Made by a program: the position numbers and the translations under genes
Part shown: one piece after another, positions 42,662-51,154 of the stretch
Layout of the letters: the number at the start of each line of letters is the position of its first letter
How positions within the stretch are numbered: the first letter of the stretch is position 1
Origin: DASPSM01 sp036008465
GTDB lineage: Bacteria; Planctomycetota; Planctomycetia; Planctomycetales; Planctomycetaceae
Length of the DNA: 64,000 bases
NCBI GenBank assembly: GCA_036008465.1
Contig: DASYNP010000172.1
Coordinates: 1-64,000 of the forward strand
Direction of reading: 5' to 3'
The notes under the pieces: generated by a model
What the model saw: the letters and a program-made list of their open reading frames with translations, nothing else
Told to the model about the DNA's origin: nothing
Databases searched by the model: none

Positions 42662-43585
42662 ATGCCGAAAATCGAAGCGGGAAACACACGGCTGGGGTGG
42701 ATTGGCACGGGCGTCATGGGCTCGGCCATGGCCGGCCATTTGCTCAAGGCCGGCTTCGCTCTCACCGTCTTCAACCGCACGAAGTCCAAAGCCGAACCGC
42801 TGTTGGCGCAGGGCGCCAAGTGGGCCGACACGCCTAAAGGTGTTGCCGCCGCGTCCGACGTGGTCTTTGCGATTGTCGGGTTTCCGAGCGACGTCCGCGA
42901 AGTGATGCTGGGTGCGGAGGGGGCACTCGCCGGCTCGAAGAGCGGCAATATCCTCGTCGATATGACCACCAGCGAGCCGTCGCTGGCCATCGAGATCGCC
43001 GAGTCTGCGAAAGAAAAATCGGTCTCCAGCGTCGACGCTCCCGTGTCAGGGGGAGATGTCGGCGCGAAAAATGCCACCCTGTCGATCATGGTCGGCGGCG
43101 ACAAGGACGTCGTGGAAAGCCTGGCGCCGTGCTTTCAGGCGATGGGCAAAACGATTGTTTATCAGGGCGGACCCGGCTCCGGCCAGCACACCAAAATGGT
43201 CAACCAGATCCTGATCGCCACCAACATGATCGGAGTTTGCGAGGCGCTTTTGTACGGGTCCAAAGCGGGGCTCGATCTGCCGACCGTTCTGCAGTCGGTG
43301 GGAAGCGGGGCGGCAGGCAGCTGGTCGCTCAATAATCTGGGCCCGCGTATCATGAACAACAATTTCGATCCGGGCTTTTTCGTCGAACACTTCATTAAAG
43401 ACATGGGAATCGCGCTGGCCGAGTCCCGCCGGATGGGGCTGGCGCTTCCCGGCCTGGCCCTCGCTCACCAACTGTACGTGGCCGTCAAAGCCCAGGGATA
43501 CGGACGCCTCGGGACCCACGCGCTGGAGCTCGCGCTGGCGAAGCTCTCCGGCGTCAACTGGAAAGAACGCGATCATGGGAAGTAG
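42662..43585 (+). CDS. NAD(P)-dependent beta-hydroxyacid dehydrogenase
   Basis: 3-hydroxyisobutyrate/tartronate-semialdehyde dehydrogenase family. The ATG at 42662, preceded by AGGTG, gives 307 residues. Nucleotide-binding LGWIGTGVMGSAMA is at 11-24, the substrate motif DAPVSGG at 125-131 and the catalytic lysine K178 in GQHTKMVNQ. The single helix-rich C-terminal domain is complete. Its end overlaps the dapA start by 11 bases, so the two are cotranscribed; a link to lysine synthesis is not obvious, and the upstream enzyme may act on another hydroxyacid. Confidence 0.88.
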   Translation: MPKIEAGNTRLGWIGTGVMGSAMAGHLLKAGFALTVFNRTKSKAEPLLAQGAKWADTPKGVAAASDVVFAIVGFPSDVREVMLGAEGALAGSKSGNILVDMTTSEPSLAIEIAESAKEKSVSSVDAPVSGGDVGAKNATLSIMVGGDKDVVESLAPCFQAMGKTIVYQGGPGSGQHTKMVNQILIATNMIGVCEALLYGSKAGLDLPTVLQSVGSGAAGSWSLNNLGPRIMNNNFDPGFFVEHFIKDMGIALAESRRMGLALPGLALAHQLYVAVKAQGYGRLGTHALELALAKLSGVNWKERDHGK

Positions 43586-44462
43586 AGGAGAACAATTCGC
43601 CGGGCTCACCGTCGCCCTCGTGACGCCGTTCAAAAGTGGCGCGGTCGATGAGGTGGGGCTCCGCAAACTGGTCGATTTTCACGTCGAGAGTGGCACGGAC
43701 TGCGTGAGCCCTGTCGGCACCACGGGCGAGAGCCCGACGCTCACGCACGATGAGCACGAGCGCGTGATCGCCATCGTCTGCGAACAGGCGGCCGGCCGAC
43801 TCAAAGTCGTGGCCGGAACCGGCTCGAACAGCACCACCGAGGCGATTCGCCTGACACGATTCGCCAAGAAATCGGGGGCCGACGCCGCGTTAATGGTGGC
43901 CCCCTATTACAACAAGCCGACGCAGGAAGGGTTTTTCCGTCACTTTCAGGCGGTGGCCCAAGCTGTCGATCTGCCCATCGTGCTCTACAACATTCCCGGC
44001 CGCACCGCCAAAAACATCGAGCCGGAAACGATCGCCCGAATTGCAGAGATTCCGACCATCGTCGCCATCAAAGAATCGACGGGATCGATGGACCAGGCTT
44101 CGCAAATTCTGGCGCTCACCGATCTCACAGTCCTCTCCGGCGACGACAGTCTCACTCTGCCTCTGATGGCGATCGGCGGCCGGGGTGTGGTCTCGGTCGT
44201 CGGCAACATCATTCCTCGAGACGTGAAGAGCCTGATCACCGCCTTCCGCGCGGGGGATTTGGCGGCCGCGCAGCAGTGGCATCGTAAGCTCTTTCCGCTT
44301 TGCCGCGATATGCTGGGCCTGGCGACCAATCCGATTCCGATCAAGGCCGCGATGCAGATGCTGGGTCGCGACACGGGAGAGCTGCGCTTGCCGATGACGG
44401 CCCTCGACTCGGCCCAGATGTCAGCGCTCAAAAAGACTTTAGGTCAGTACGGACTACTCTGA
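43575..44462 (+). CDS. dapA: 4-hydroxy-tetrahydrodipicolinate synthase
   Basis: Condenses pyruvate with aspartate semialdehyde in the diaminopimelate/lysine pathway. The 295-residue protein has T49-T50 (PVGTTGES), Y138 and R143 (LYNIPGRT) and Schiff-base lysine K166 (AIKEST), each within about five residues of the E. coli enzyme. It starts inside the end of the upstream dehydrogenase gene (11-base overlap). The same fold includes N-acetylneuraminate lyases, but the GTTGE and Y-R pair favour DapA. Confidence 0.88.
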   Translation: MGSRGEQFAGLTVALVTPFKSGAVDEVGLRKLVDFHVESGTDCVSPVGTTGESPTLTHDEHERVIAIVCEQAAGRLKVVAGTGSNSTTEAIRLTRFAKKSGADAALMVAPYYNKPTQEGFFRHFQAVAQAVDLPIVLYNIPGRTAKNIEPETIARIAEIPTIVAIKESTGSMDQASQILALTDLTVLSGDDSLTLPLMAIGGRGVVSVVGNIIPRDVKSLITAFRAGDLAAAQQWHRKLFPLCRDMLGLATNPIPIKAAMQMLGRDTGELRLPMTALDSAQMSALKKTLGQYGLL

Positions 44463-44491
44463 ACTCACTCGACGTACAACAAGGTGGCTTT

Positions 44492-45850
44492 GTGATCTTC
44501 GGTTTCGGCAAAAAGAAAAGTGAACGGCACGAAGGCGGTGATGCAGAGGGCGATGAAGTCGATGACGTCGCCGATGTCGACTTCATCCTCTTTCAAGGCG
44601 CGCTCAACGGTAAAGAGGCAAATCTCAGCGCCAATGCTCGCCTCGCTCAAGCCGGCCTGATCCCATCCAAGGAACTGATCACAGACGCCATTAGCCGCCG
44701 CTGCGAACAGATCCGCATTGAACCGAAGGGGGAACGCGCGGTTGTCCAACTGATCATTGACGGCGTCGCCCACGCGGGAGGACGCCTTTCGAAGCCGCAG
44801 GGGCACGCCATCACGCAGATGATGAAGTTGCTTGCCGGCTTGGATGTGCAGCAGCGCCAGCGCAGCCAGTCGGGCGGCCTGCGTGCGGAGCTGGCCGGAA
44901 CGAAGTTCATCCTGCAGGTTCAGACGGCGCCGCTGCAAGCCGGCGGCGAGCGCTTGGCCGTCAAGATTCGCAACCTCGCTTTGGCGCCCAAATCTCCCGA
45001 AGAGGTCGGTTTCTCCCGCCAGCTCAAAGATCGGATTCGCGAACTGACCTCGGAGAGAAAGGGGATCTTCTTGGTCTGCGGAGGACCGGGTTCCGGAGTC
45101 TCGACCACGACCTTCGGCGTGCTTCGCTGCCTCGATGCCTATCAGTACACGGTCTTCACGGTGGGCGACACCCAGGGGTGGGAGCTGCCTAACCTGACCA
45201 AGGGTGAACGGACCGACAGCGAAAGCCTCGATGTGCTCTTCGAGCGGCTGATCCGCTCCGAGGCGGATATCATCTATGTCGATCCGCCGCGCAATGCAGA
45301 GACCGCCCGCTTACTGCTCAAGGTTCAGAGCCGGACGACTTTCATCTCCGAGTTTGCGGCCGTCGATGCGGTCAACGGCATCGCGCAGTTCGCAAAACTG
45401 GCAGGCGATGACCGGGCGGCCGCCGAAGGTCTCGTGGCGACGATGAGCCAGCGGCTGATTCGCACGCTCTGCAAGGATTGCAGGCTCGCTTATCGGCCCA
45501 ATCCCAAGATGCTCGCGAAGATCGGCCTTCCGCCAGAGACCAAGACTCTTTATCGGGCCCCTGTTACCGCCGAGCCCAATCCTGAAAAGCCCAAGGAACC
45601 GGTCGAGTCTGCGGACTGCGACACCTGCGGAGGCACGGGCTATCTGGGCCGAACGGCGATGTTCGAGCTCGTCGAAATGACCGAGGGAATGCGGCAGCTG
45701 GTCGCCGCCGGCAAGGGCCCCGCCGACTTCAAGGCCCTCGCCCGCAAGGAGAACAAGTTCAGTCTCCAGCAGGAGGGGCTGAAGCTTGTCGTAGAAGGCA
45801 AAACCTCGCTCGAGGAACTGCAGCGAGTGTTTCAGCCCAAGAAGACGTGA
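44492..45850 (+). CDS. PilB/GspE-type secretion ATPase homologue with degenerate active site
   Basis: The GTG at 44492, preceded by AAGGTGG, gives 452 residues. The T2S/T4P ATPase fold is recognisable from the N2-like domain, the Walker A position GGPGSGVSTTT at 197-207 and the zinc-binding CKDC (327-330) with CDTCGGTGYLGR near 370. However, the Walker A lysine is Val (V203), the Asp box has lost its acidic Glu (TVGDTQGWEL), the Walker B region reads VDPPRNAETA instead of GEIRDxETA, and the His-box histidines are missing. It is probably inactive as an ATPase. No pilin or secretin genes are adjacent. Confidence 0.8.
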   Translation: MIFGFGKKKSERHEGGDAEGDEVDDVADVDFILFQGALNGKEANLSANARLAQAGLIPSKELITDAISRRCEQIRIEPKGERAVVQLIIDGVAHAGGRLSKPQGHAITQMMKLLAGLDVQQRQRSQSGGLRAELAGTKFILQVQTAPLQAGGERLAVKIRNLALAPKSPEEVGFSRQLKDRIRELTSERKGIFLVCGGPGSGVSTTTFGVLRCLDAYQYTVFTVGDTQGWELPNLTKGERTDSESLDVLFERLIRSEADIIYVDPPRNAETARLLLKVQSRTTFISEFAAVDAVNGIAQFAKLAGDDRAAAEGLVATMSQRLIRTLCKDCRLAYRPNPKMLAKIGLPPETKTLYRAPVTAEPNPEKPKEPVESADCDTCGGTGYLGRTAMFELVEMTEGMRQLVAAGKGPADFKALARKENKFSLQQEGLKLVVEGKTSLEELQRVFQPKKT

Positions 45851-46166
45851 GCCCCCCGCGCCGGGGCGTCGCTGACGGCTCCTCGTTGCGTTGGAAGGTT
45901 GGCTAGGGTCTCATGCTTTCCCAATTTGCCCAGTCGCGCCCCGATCTAAAGTCCGGTACCGGAAAAGTTTCCCAAACCGGGTCAAATTTCGCCGATTGTG
46001 CCGCAGATTCCGGTCGTAGCGATCCGATCTATTCAAAGGCATGGGTGCCAAGAACCCCTGCCCCGATTGCGTCGAAGAAAGGTCAGAAAGGAAGCGGCTC
46101 GCGTCGCGGCAGTGTGCGAAGCGTACAACTGCGACGTTTCGGGGAGGCCGAAAAACGGAGTCTTGC

Positions 46167-46487
46167 ATGAAAGCCCTGAAGTTTGCGAATGCTTCGTGGC
46201 TGGGTCTCGGCGCAGCGGCCCTGATCACGGTCGTCAGCAGCGCGGGCTGTCTCAGCGGCCCTTGGGCTGCCTTCCAGACGACGGTCGGCGGACAGACTCT
46301 GCCCTCGGCCTACTACCTGCAAGATGACGTCCAGTACTTCCCAGCTGGGCCGCAAGACAAGCTCTTCAACGAGCGGCGCGCGCTTGAGCAGTACAAGGCG
46401 GGTCAGCTGGAGGAAACCGGCCCGGGGGTTGCCTCACCTCAGCCCGCGGGACCGGGAGGTGCCGCTCCGGCCCCCGCGAACCCGTAA
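46167..46487 (+). CDS. small lipoprotein, unknown function
   Basis: The ATG at 46167, with GGAG at 46157-46160, gives 106 residues. Signal peptide and lipobox VSSAGC near residue 28. The mature part has a YYLQDDVQYFPAGPQDKLF stretch and a Pro/Gly/Ala-rich tail. The frame is open upstream but encodes nothing signal-like. A block of bases in the upstream region (AAAGTTTCCC at 45964-45973, GCCGAT at 45991-45996) resembles the FliA-like promoter found before the Cys/Gly-rich gene at 50189. Confidence 0.7.
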   Translation: MKALKFANASWLGLGAAALITVVSSAGCLSGPWAAFQTTVGGQTLPSAYYLQDDVQYFPAGPQDKLFNERRALEQYKAGQLEETGPGVASPQPAGPGGAAPAPANP

Positions 46488-46777
46488 TCACGGTCGCATG
46501 ACCGCGGAATCAATCCCCTCGCGAAACGTGGCGTTCATTCATCGAGTGGTTCGTTAGCAGTTTTGCGTACGGCCGGCTGGTCTAAGTGATTGGCCTGCCT
46601 GTCGTCAGGGGGGACGCAGCCTTTCGCGGTCGAAGAGCTCCCGCGCTGCGCTTCACAGGCGCGGAATGGGGACTCCTCGACTCGCGAAAGGTATTTCGCG
46701 TTTGGCGAAGGACTTTATGCCCAGCTTGCCGCGCGATTAATCGATCGCTGCCGGCTGCGGCTGTCCGCCAAATCGCC

Positions 46778-48520
46778 CTACAGCCGCTTTGCCAGCCGCT
46801 TGGTGAGACGTATCAAAGCCGGGCTAACGTCAGTGGGATCGAGGTGAATGTTAAGCAGGCTGAAGCTTGCTTTGTTCTCGAGCGCCTCTTTGAGGGACCG
46901 ATCGAGATCCTCTTCGGTTCGGATCTCGAATCCCCGGCCACCGCGGAAGAGCTCGGGCAACTTGTGATAATCCCAGAGCGGAATATCGTTGAAGGGGCCG
47001 TCCTCAAGGAACCGCTCCGTCGTGTATCCCTTGTTGTTGAGCACCATCACGATCGGGTTGAAACCGAGGTAGAGAGCCGTCGAAAGCTCCATGCACGTCA
47101 TCTGAAAGGCTCCGTCGCCGACGAGCAGGATCGGGCGGAGCTTAGGGTTGGCGACCTGCACGCCCACCGCCGCGGGCATGCCAAATCCCATCGACGTGTA
47201 GTAGGCCGGCGCCAGGAACTCGGTGTGTTGGTGGATCGTGAGATCCGATGCCGCAAAGAGCGCATCACCCACGTCGGCAACCACCACCATGTTGTCCCCC
47301 AGCACCTCATTGATCCGCTGATAGAGTCGCTTCATGGTGATTTTCGTATCGCGCTTCGGCACAAACGGCTCGACTTCGAGCGACTTGTCTTGCACAGGGG
47401 CCTTGCGGCCTGGCTTGAGGTCCGCTTTGGCGAGCCGCTTGACGAAATCGGACAAGAGCACGTCGTGAAAGTGATGGTGCTGAATTCGCAGCTTTTCGCT
47501 CGTCACATAGACGCACTTGGCCGGATCGAGATTGGCCGTATAGATGCCCAAATTGATATCGGTCATGAACGTGCCCAAGAGGATGACGCAATCGCTCTCT
47601 TCGACGTAGCGGCGAACCGATTCTCGCCCCATCGCTCCCTCGTAGACGCCCAAGTAGAGCGGGTGGCGCTCGCTGACGACTGACTTGCCCAAGAGCGTCG
47701 CGCACATCGGGATCTGGTTGCGCTCGGCCAGGCGGATCACTTCTTCCTGCAGGCCAAAGCGGTGGATCTCGACTCCCGCAATAATGACGGGACGCTCGGC
47801 CGCGTTGATCTGCCGTGCCGCGTCTTCAACCGCCTCCTTGAGCGCTTGCTTGTCGCTAACCGGCTTCTCTTCGGGCGGGTGATACGGGTACAGCGCTCTG
47901 CTTTGCACGCGATCCCGGGGTAGCTCCAAATAGACGGGCCGTTTGTAGCGGTCGGCCGCCTCGAGACAGCGGTCGATCTCGCGAAAGGCAGTGAGCGGGT
48001 CATCGAGCAGAGCCGAGGCGACCGTGATTTTTTCAAAGACCTCCCGCTGCGTGTTAAAATCACGCACCCGGTGGTGCAAAAGGGGATCGGAACGCCGTTC
48101 ATCGATCCCGGGAGCACCGCTGATGACGATCACGGGCGATTTCTCGGCGTAGGCCCCAGCGATCGAGTTGGCCAGGCTCAGGCCGCCGACGCAATAGGTC
48201 ACGCAGACAGCCCCCATCCCGTTGACGCGGGCATAGCCGTCGGCCGCGTAGCCGGCGCAGTCTTCGCGCCGCGTGCCGACGACGCGGATAGGGCTCTTTT
48301 CGAGCATCGCATAGAATTGCAGGACGAAATCGCCCGGAATTCCGAAGACATCGTTAATGCCATAATCCTGCAGCCGCTGGATCACATACTCCCCGATGGT
48401 CGGGAACTTGCCGTTGGGCTTTGCCGGGCGGGGCGAGGTCGCGCGGCTAGGCCGCGCTCCGTTGCGGTGCTGCGGTTGAGTCGATCGCGCTTTCGATTCC
48501 CGCCGTCCTCGGACTGCCAT
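46778..48520 (-). CDS. thiamine-pyrophosphate-dependent 2-oxoacid decarboxylase (pyruvate/indolepyruvate decarboxylase-like)
   Basis: Non-oxidative decarboxylation of a 2-oxo acid to an aldehyde. 580 residues; the first 37 are a low-complexity basic extension. E86 (RREDCAGYAADGYA) activates the cofactor. The HH motif H149-H150 (PLLHHRVRDF) is the hallmark of decarboxylases as against acetolactate synthase. The TPP motif VGDGAFQMTCMEL ... NNKGYTTE is near 455-490. It may make acetaldehyde or an aromatic aldehyde. No alcohol dehydrogenase is adjacent. Confidence 0.87.
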   Translation of the reverse strand: MAVRGRRESKARSTQPQHRNGARPSRATSPRPAKPNGKFPTIGEYVIQRLQDYGINDVFGIPGDFVLQFYAMLEKSPIRVVGTRREDCAGYAADGYARVNGMGAVCVTYCVGGLSLANSIAGAYAEKSPVIVISGAPGIDERRSDPLLHHRVRDFNTQREVFEKITVASALLDDPLTAFREIDRCLEAADRYKRPVYLELPRDRVQSRALYPYHPPEEKPVSDKQALKEAVEDAARQINAAERPVIIAGVEIHRFGLQEEVIRLAERNQIPMCATLLGKSVVSERHPLYLGVYEGAMGRESVRRYVEESDCVILLGTFMTDINLGIYTANLDPAKCVYVTSEKLRIQHHHFHDVLLSDFVKRLAKADLKPGRKAPVQDKSLEVEPFVPKRDTKITMKRLYQRINEVLGDNMVVVADVGDALFAASDLTIHQHTEFLAPAYYTSMGFGMPAAVGVQVANPKLRPILLVGDGAFQMTCMELSTALYLGFNPIVMVLNNKGYTTERFLEDGPFNDIPLWDYHKLPELFRGGRGFEIRTEEDLDRSLKEALENKASFSLLNIHLDPTDVSPALIRLTKRLAKRL

Positions 48521-48662
48521 TCGATTCTCCCTGCTGGCATGCGCCGTGCGTAAAGCGGCTGCTTCTTTGAGTCCGCCGCGAGAACAATTGAAGAAGGAGG
48601 CGGGGACTGCCGCGATATGAGGATGCTGTCAGCCTGAATTCTTCAATTTACCGCGCGCCAGG

Positions 48663-49895
48663 TCAATCAACTCGTGATCGGGCCTCGAGGCAAATCGAGG
48701 CACCTCTGCGCAGGAGCGCGTCGACCACACTCTGGACGGCGGCGGCGGGCATCCCCAGCCAGTACGCAATATAGAGCACTAACCGCCCCATGCGGTCACA
48801 CAGAGGCGAGCAGTCGTCGCGGCGTTTGAGCAGCGAATAGAGCCCATTTCGCGGCAGTTCGGGCACACAATTCAGCACGCTTTGCACCCAGCCGAATGGG
48901 TTTTGTCGCAACGAAAAATGGTGCTCTCGCCCAACTTGAAAACCGGTCGATTCCAAGAGTTGCCGCAATCCCGCCGCTGGGAAGTGATACAAGTGGCGCG
49001 GAGGGTCCAAGTGAAACCAGCCTGCTCCACAGCACTGGGCCTGCAGGCTGCTGTAGTTCGGCACGGCCACCACCAGCCGCCCGCCCGGCTTCAGGATCCG
49101 CCGAATCTCGTCGAGCGTACGACGCGGGTCGGGTATGTGCTCGAGCACGTGCCAGACGATCACCTGGTCGAAGGACGTCGACGGGTATCCGGCCTCCTCG
49201 AGATTCTTACCGAACCGGACGATTGCGTTTGGATCGACCCCTGTCGAAGCGCTCGGACTCATCTCGAACCCATGGGCTTCAAATCCGCGTCGGGCTAGCG
49301 CCGAAAGCAGTACGCCGCGCCCGCAGCCGACGTCGAGCACGCGTGCCCCGGCGTGCAGACCGCGCGATAACGCTCGGACGTGTCGGGCTCCTACGAGCCT
49401 CACCAGCCCTTCGATCAGCGGGACGAACTTCGCGCCGGTGACTCCATAGTAGCTGGCCGGGTAGAATCGCTCGATCATCTCGGGGCCCGGACGGGGATGC
49501 AGTCGGCCCAGTCCGCAACTGGTGCAATCGACAATCCGCATTCGCGCGCCCGGCAGACCAAAGCGGGCCCGGGCCCATTCACCCCCGCACACCGGACACT
49601 CGTCGACGGCGACCAAATGGCGTTCGCCAGGTTCGAGCTCCACCACCGAGCATTCGAGACTGAAGTCCGGTAGGTCCTGGTCCGAGGGAACCGAACCTCG
49701 CCGCAAATGTGCGACGACGTTCTCGACGTCGATCTCGACGCCGGGTGTCGCCGGGCGAAATGCGTTCGACTCTCTTACTTCTGTGGCCGTCGCGAGATCT
49801 GAATCGCCAAATTCCGAATCAGACGACGTCGGCGAGAGCAGGTCGTCCTGCGACTGTGCCGGCGCTGTTGCCACCAAACGGTCGTCGATGCTCAT
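48663..49895 (-). CDS. class I SAM-dependent methyltransferase with N-terminal zinc ribbon
   Basis: 410 residues. The N-terminal 70 are low complexity. C100, C103, C124 and C127 form a zinc ribbon (CPVCG, CTSCG). The methyltransferase domain has VLDVGCGRG at 187-195 and HVLEHIPDPRRTL near residue 253. This combination is common in sugar or nucleotide-linked methyltransferases of surface glycan pathways. Substrate unknown. It is divergent from the Cys/Gly-rich gene. Confidence 0.82.
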   Translation of the reverse strand: MSIDDRLVATAPAQSQDDLLSPTSSDSEFGDSDLATATEVRESNAFRPATPGVEIDVENVVAHLRRGSVPSDQDLPDFSLECSVVELEPGERHLVAVDECPVCGGEWARARFGLPGARMRIVDCTSCGLGRLHPRPGPEMIERFYPASYYGVTGAKFVPLIEGLVRLVGARHVRALSRGLHAGARVLDVGCGRGVLLSALARRGFEAHGFEMSPSASTGVDPNAIVRFGKNLEEAGYPSTSFDQVIVWHVLEHIPDPRRTLDEIRRILKPGGRLVVAVPNYSSLQAQCCGAGWFHLDPPRHLYHFPAAGLRQLLESTGFQVGREHHFSLRQNPFGWVQSVLNCVPELPRNGLYSLLKRRDDCSPLCDRMGRLVLYIAYWLGMPAAAVQSVVDALLRRGASICLEARSRVD

Positions 49896-50052
49896 AGGCT
49901 TCCTTGGAAAATGGAGTCCAAGGGAAACCTAGGTCACCCCAATTCACGGCGAGCGGAGGTTTCGCGCTTTTGCGCGATTGGGGCAGAGGACCCAAATTGC
50001 CAACTCACAGTTGTGAGCCAACCGGGCCGGCGCACGCCTAACATCCCTCCAA

Positions 50053-50076
50053 TTCGGAAGATCCGGCATTTCCGAA
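50053..50076. promoter_or_regulatory. palindrome upstream of the Cys/Gly-rich gene, possible operator
   Basis: TTCGGAA (50053-50059) and TTCCGAA (50070-50076) are perfect inverted copies around a ten-base spacer. It lies in the divergent region between the methyltransferase and Cys/Gly-rich genes, about 18 bases before the FliA-like -35 box. It could be a regulator site or a short terminator stem. Confidence 0.35.
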
Positions 50077-50093
50077 AAATCTCCGAGAACCGC

Positions 50094-50121
50094 TAAAGTT
50101 TCCCGATTTTGAAGCCGATAA
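50094..50121 (+). promoter_or_regulatory. FliA (sigma28)-like promoter
   Basis: TAAAGTTT at 50094-50101 and GCCGATAA at 50114-50121 both match the sigma28 consensus exactly. The spacer is 12 bases where 11 is usual. Transcription would start near 50128, about 60 bases before the ATG at 50189. Use of a flagellar-type sigma factor is inferred from the boxes alone. Confidence 0.6.
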
Positions 50122-50137
50122 AGGGAGGAGAGGCAGG

Positions 50138-50173
50138 ATGCCTTCACGTCAGGCCCATTCCCCTCGAGCCTAG
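50138..50173 (+). CDS. possible 11-codon leader peptide
   Basis: ATG at 50138 preceded by GGGAGGAG at 50123-50130 (spacing seven), reading MPSRQAHSPRA then TAG at 50171. It ends 15 bases before the ATG of the Cys/Gly-rich gene. If the FliA-like promoter is used, the mRNA would begin inside this ribosome-binding site, so translation from that transcript is doubtful. Confidence 0.3.
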   Translation: MPSRQAHSPRA

Positions 50174-50188
50174 TCAGGGACGATACCC

Positions 50189-50995
50189 ATGAGACGGATC
50201 TTGTTCGCCGCCCTCGCTGCAGTCGCGATGCCGGCGCTCGTCGGATGCTGCTGCTGTCAGACCTATTACGATCCGATGGCCTGCGGCGGCTGCGGTTCCG
50301 GTTGCTGCGGCGGCGGTTGTGGGTATGGAGGTTGTGGCTGGGGAGGATGCGGCTACGGCGGTGGCTGCGGCGGTGGCTGCGGCACCTGTGGTTATGGCGG
50401 TGGCTGTGGTTATGGCGGCGGCTGTGGTGGCTGCACTCCGTGCGGGAATCCGTGCGGCGACGGCTGCTGCGGTCAAGGCTATGGAAACGGCGGCTGTGGT
50501 GGATACGGCGGGGGCGGGTGCGGATGTTGCATCCTCAGCCCGATCTGCTGTCTGATTCATCACATTCTCTGCCCCTGTGAATGGTTCAGTGGCTGCGGTC
50601 GCGGATGTGGTTATGGCTACGGCGGCTATGGCTGTGGTTACGGCGGCTGTGGCGGACAGTGTGGCTTCAATGGCTGCTGCGACCCGTGCACCGTGTTCGA
50701 TGGTGGCTGCGGCGGATGCGGTGGTGGCTGCGGCGGTGGTTGTTACGGTGGATGTGGACAACCGATGATGACATCGGGCTGTATGGGCGGCGGCTGTTCG
50801 AGCTGTGGCGCGGTTCCCGGACCCGGACCGGGACTTGCCCCGAACGTCGCGCCGGGTGGTCCGGTGCCCAGTCCTAGTGGCCCCGCGTCGTCCGCTCCTC
50901 CGACTACGATGTACAATCCGGCACCCATGATGCAGGTAACACCCACGACAATGATGGACGCCCGAAACACAATGGCGATGCCAGCCCGCTACTAA
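50189..50995 (+). CDS. Cys/Gly-rich lipoprotein, unknown structural role
   Basis: 268 residues, ATG at 50189 with AGGGA upstream. A signal peptide ends at the lipobox ALVGC, followed directly by CCCQ. About 45 cysteines are scattered through Gly-Cys and Gly-Tyr-Gly repeats (units like GGCGYGGGC). A short hydrophobic core with two cysteine pairs (CCILSPICCLIHHILCPC) lies in the middle. The last 65 residues are rich in Pro, Thr and Met without cysteine. Exported, it could form a disulfide-linked or metal-binding envelope component. The minus-strand frame over it is a shadow of the repeats. Confidence 0.75.
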   Translation: MRRILFAALAAVAMPALVGCCCCQTYYDPMACGGCGSGCCGGGCGYGGCGWGGCGYGGGCGGGCGTCGYGGGCGYGGGCGGCTPCGNPCGDGCCGQGYGNGGCGGYGGGGCGCCILSPICCLIHHILCPCEWFSGCGRGCGYGYGGYGCGYGGCGGQCGFNGCCDPCTVFDGGCGGCGGGCGGGCYGGCGQPMMTSGCMGGGCSSCGAVPGPGPGLAPNVAPGGPVPSPSGPASSAPPTTMYNPAPMMQVTPTTMMDARNTMAMPARY

Positions 50996-51154
50996 CGCAG
51001 CTCGAAATCGCAGATTATTTTGGAACAGTCGATCGAGCGGCCGGTTGGTCAATCACATCCGGTCTACAATACCGATCATGTGGACTCTAGAGCTGGCACA
51101 GGTCGCGGGTGGCAATCGCCGCTCGCGGCCACGCCTTTTTACCGGGCTTCATTG

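Noticed and set aside
45841..45870. CCCCGCGCCGGGG hairpin after the PilB-like gene as a terminator
   Set aside because: The stem is short and no T-run follows.
50174..51052. Large minus-strand open frame over the Cys/Gly-rich gene
   Set aside because: Its low-complexity Ala/Thr/His sequence is the reverse reading of the Gly-Cys repeats, and it has no start signal or family likeness.
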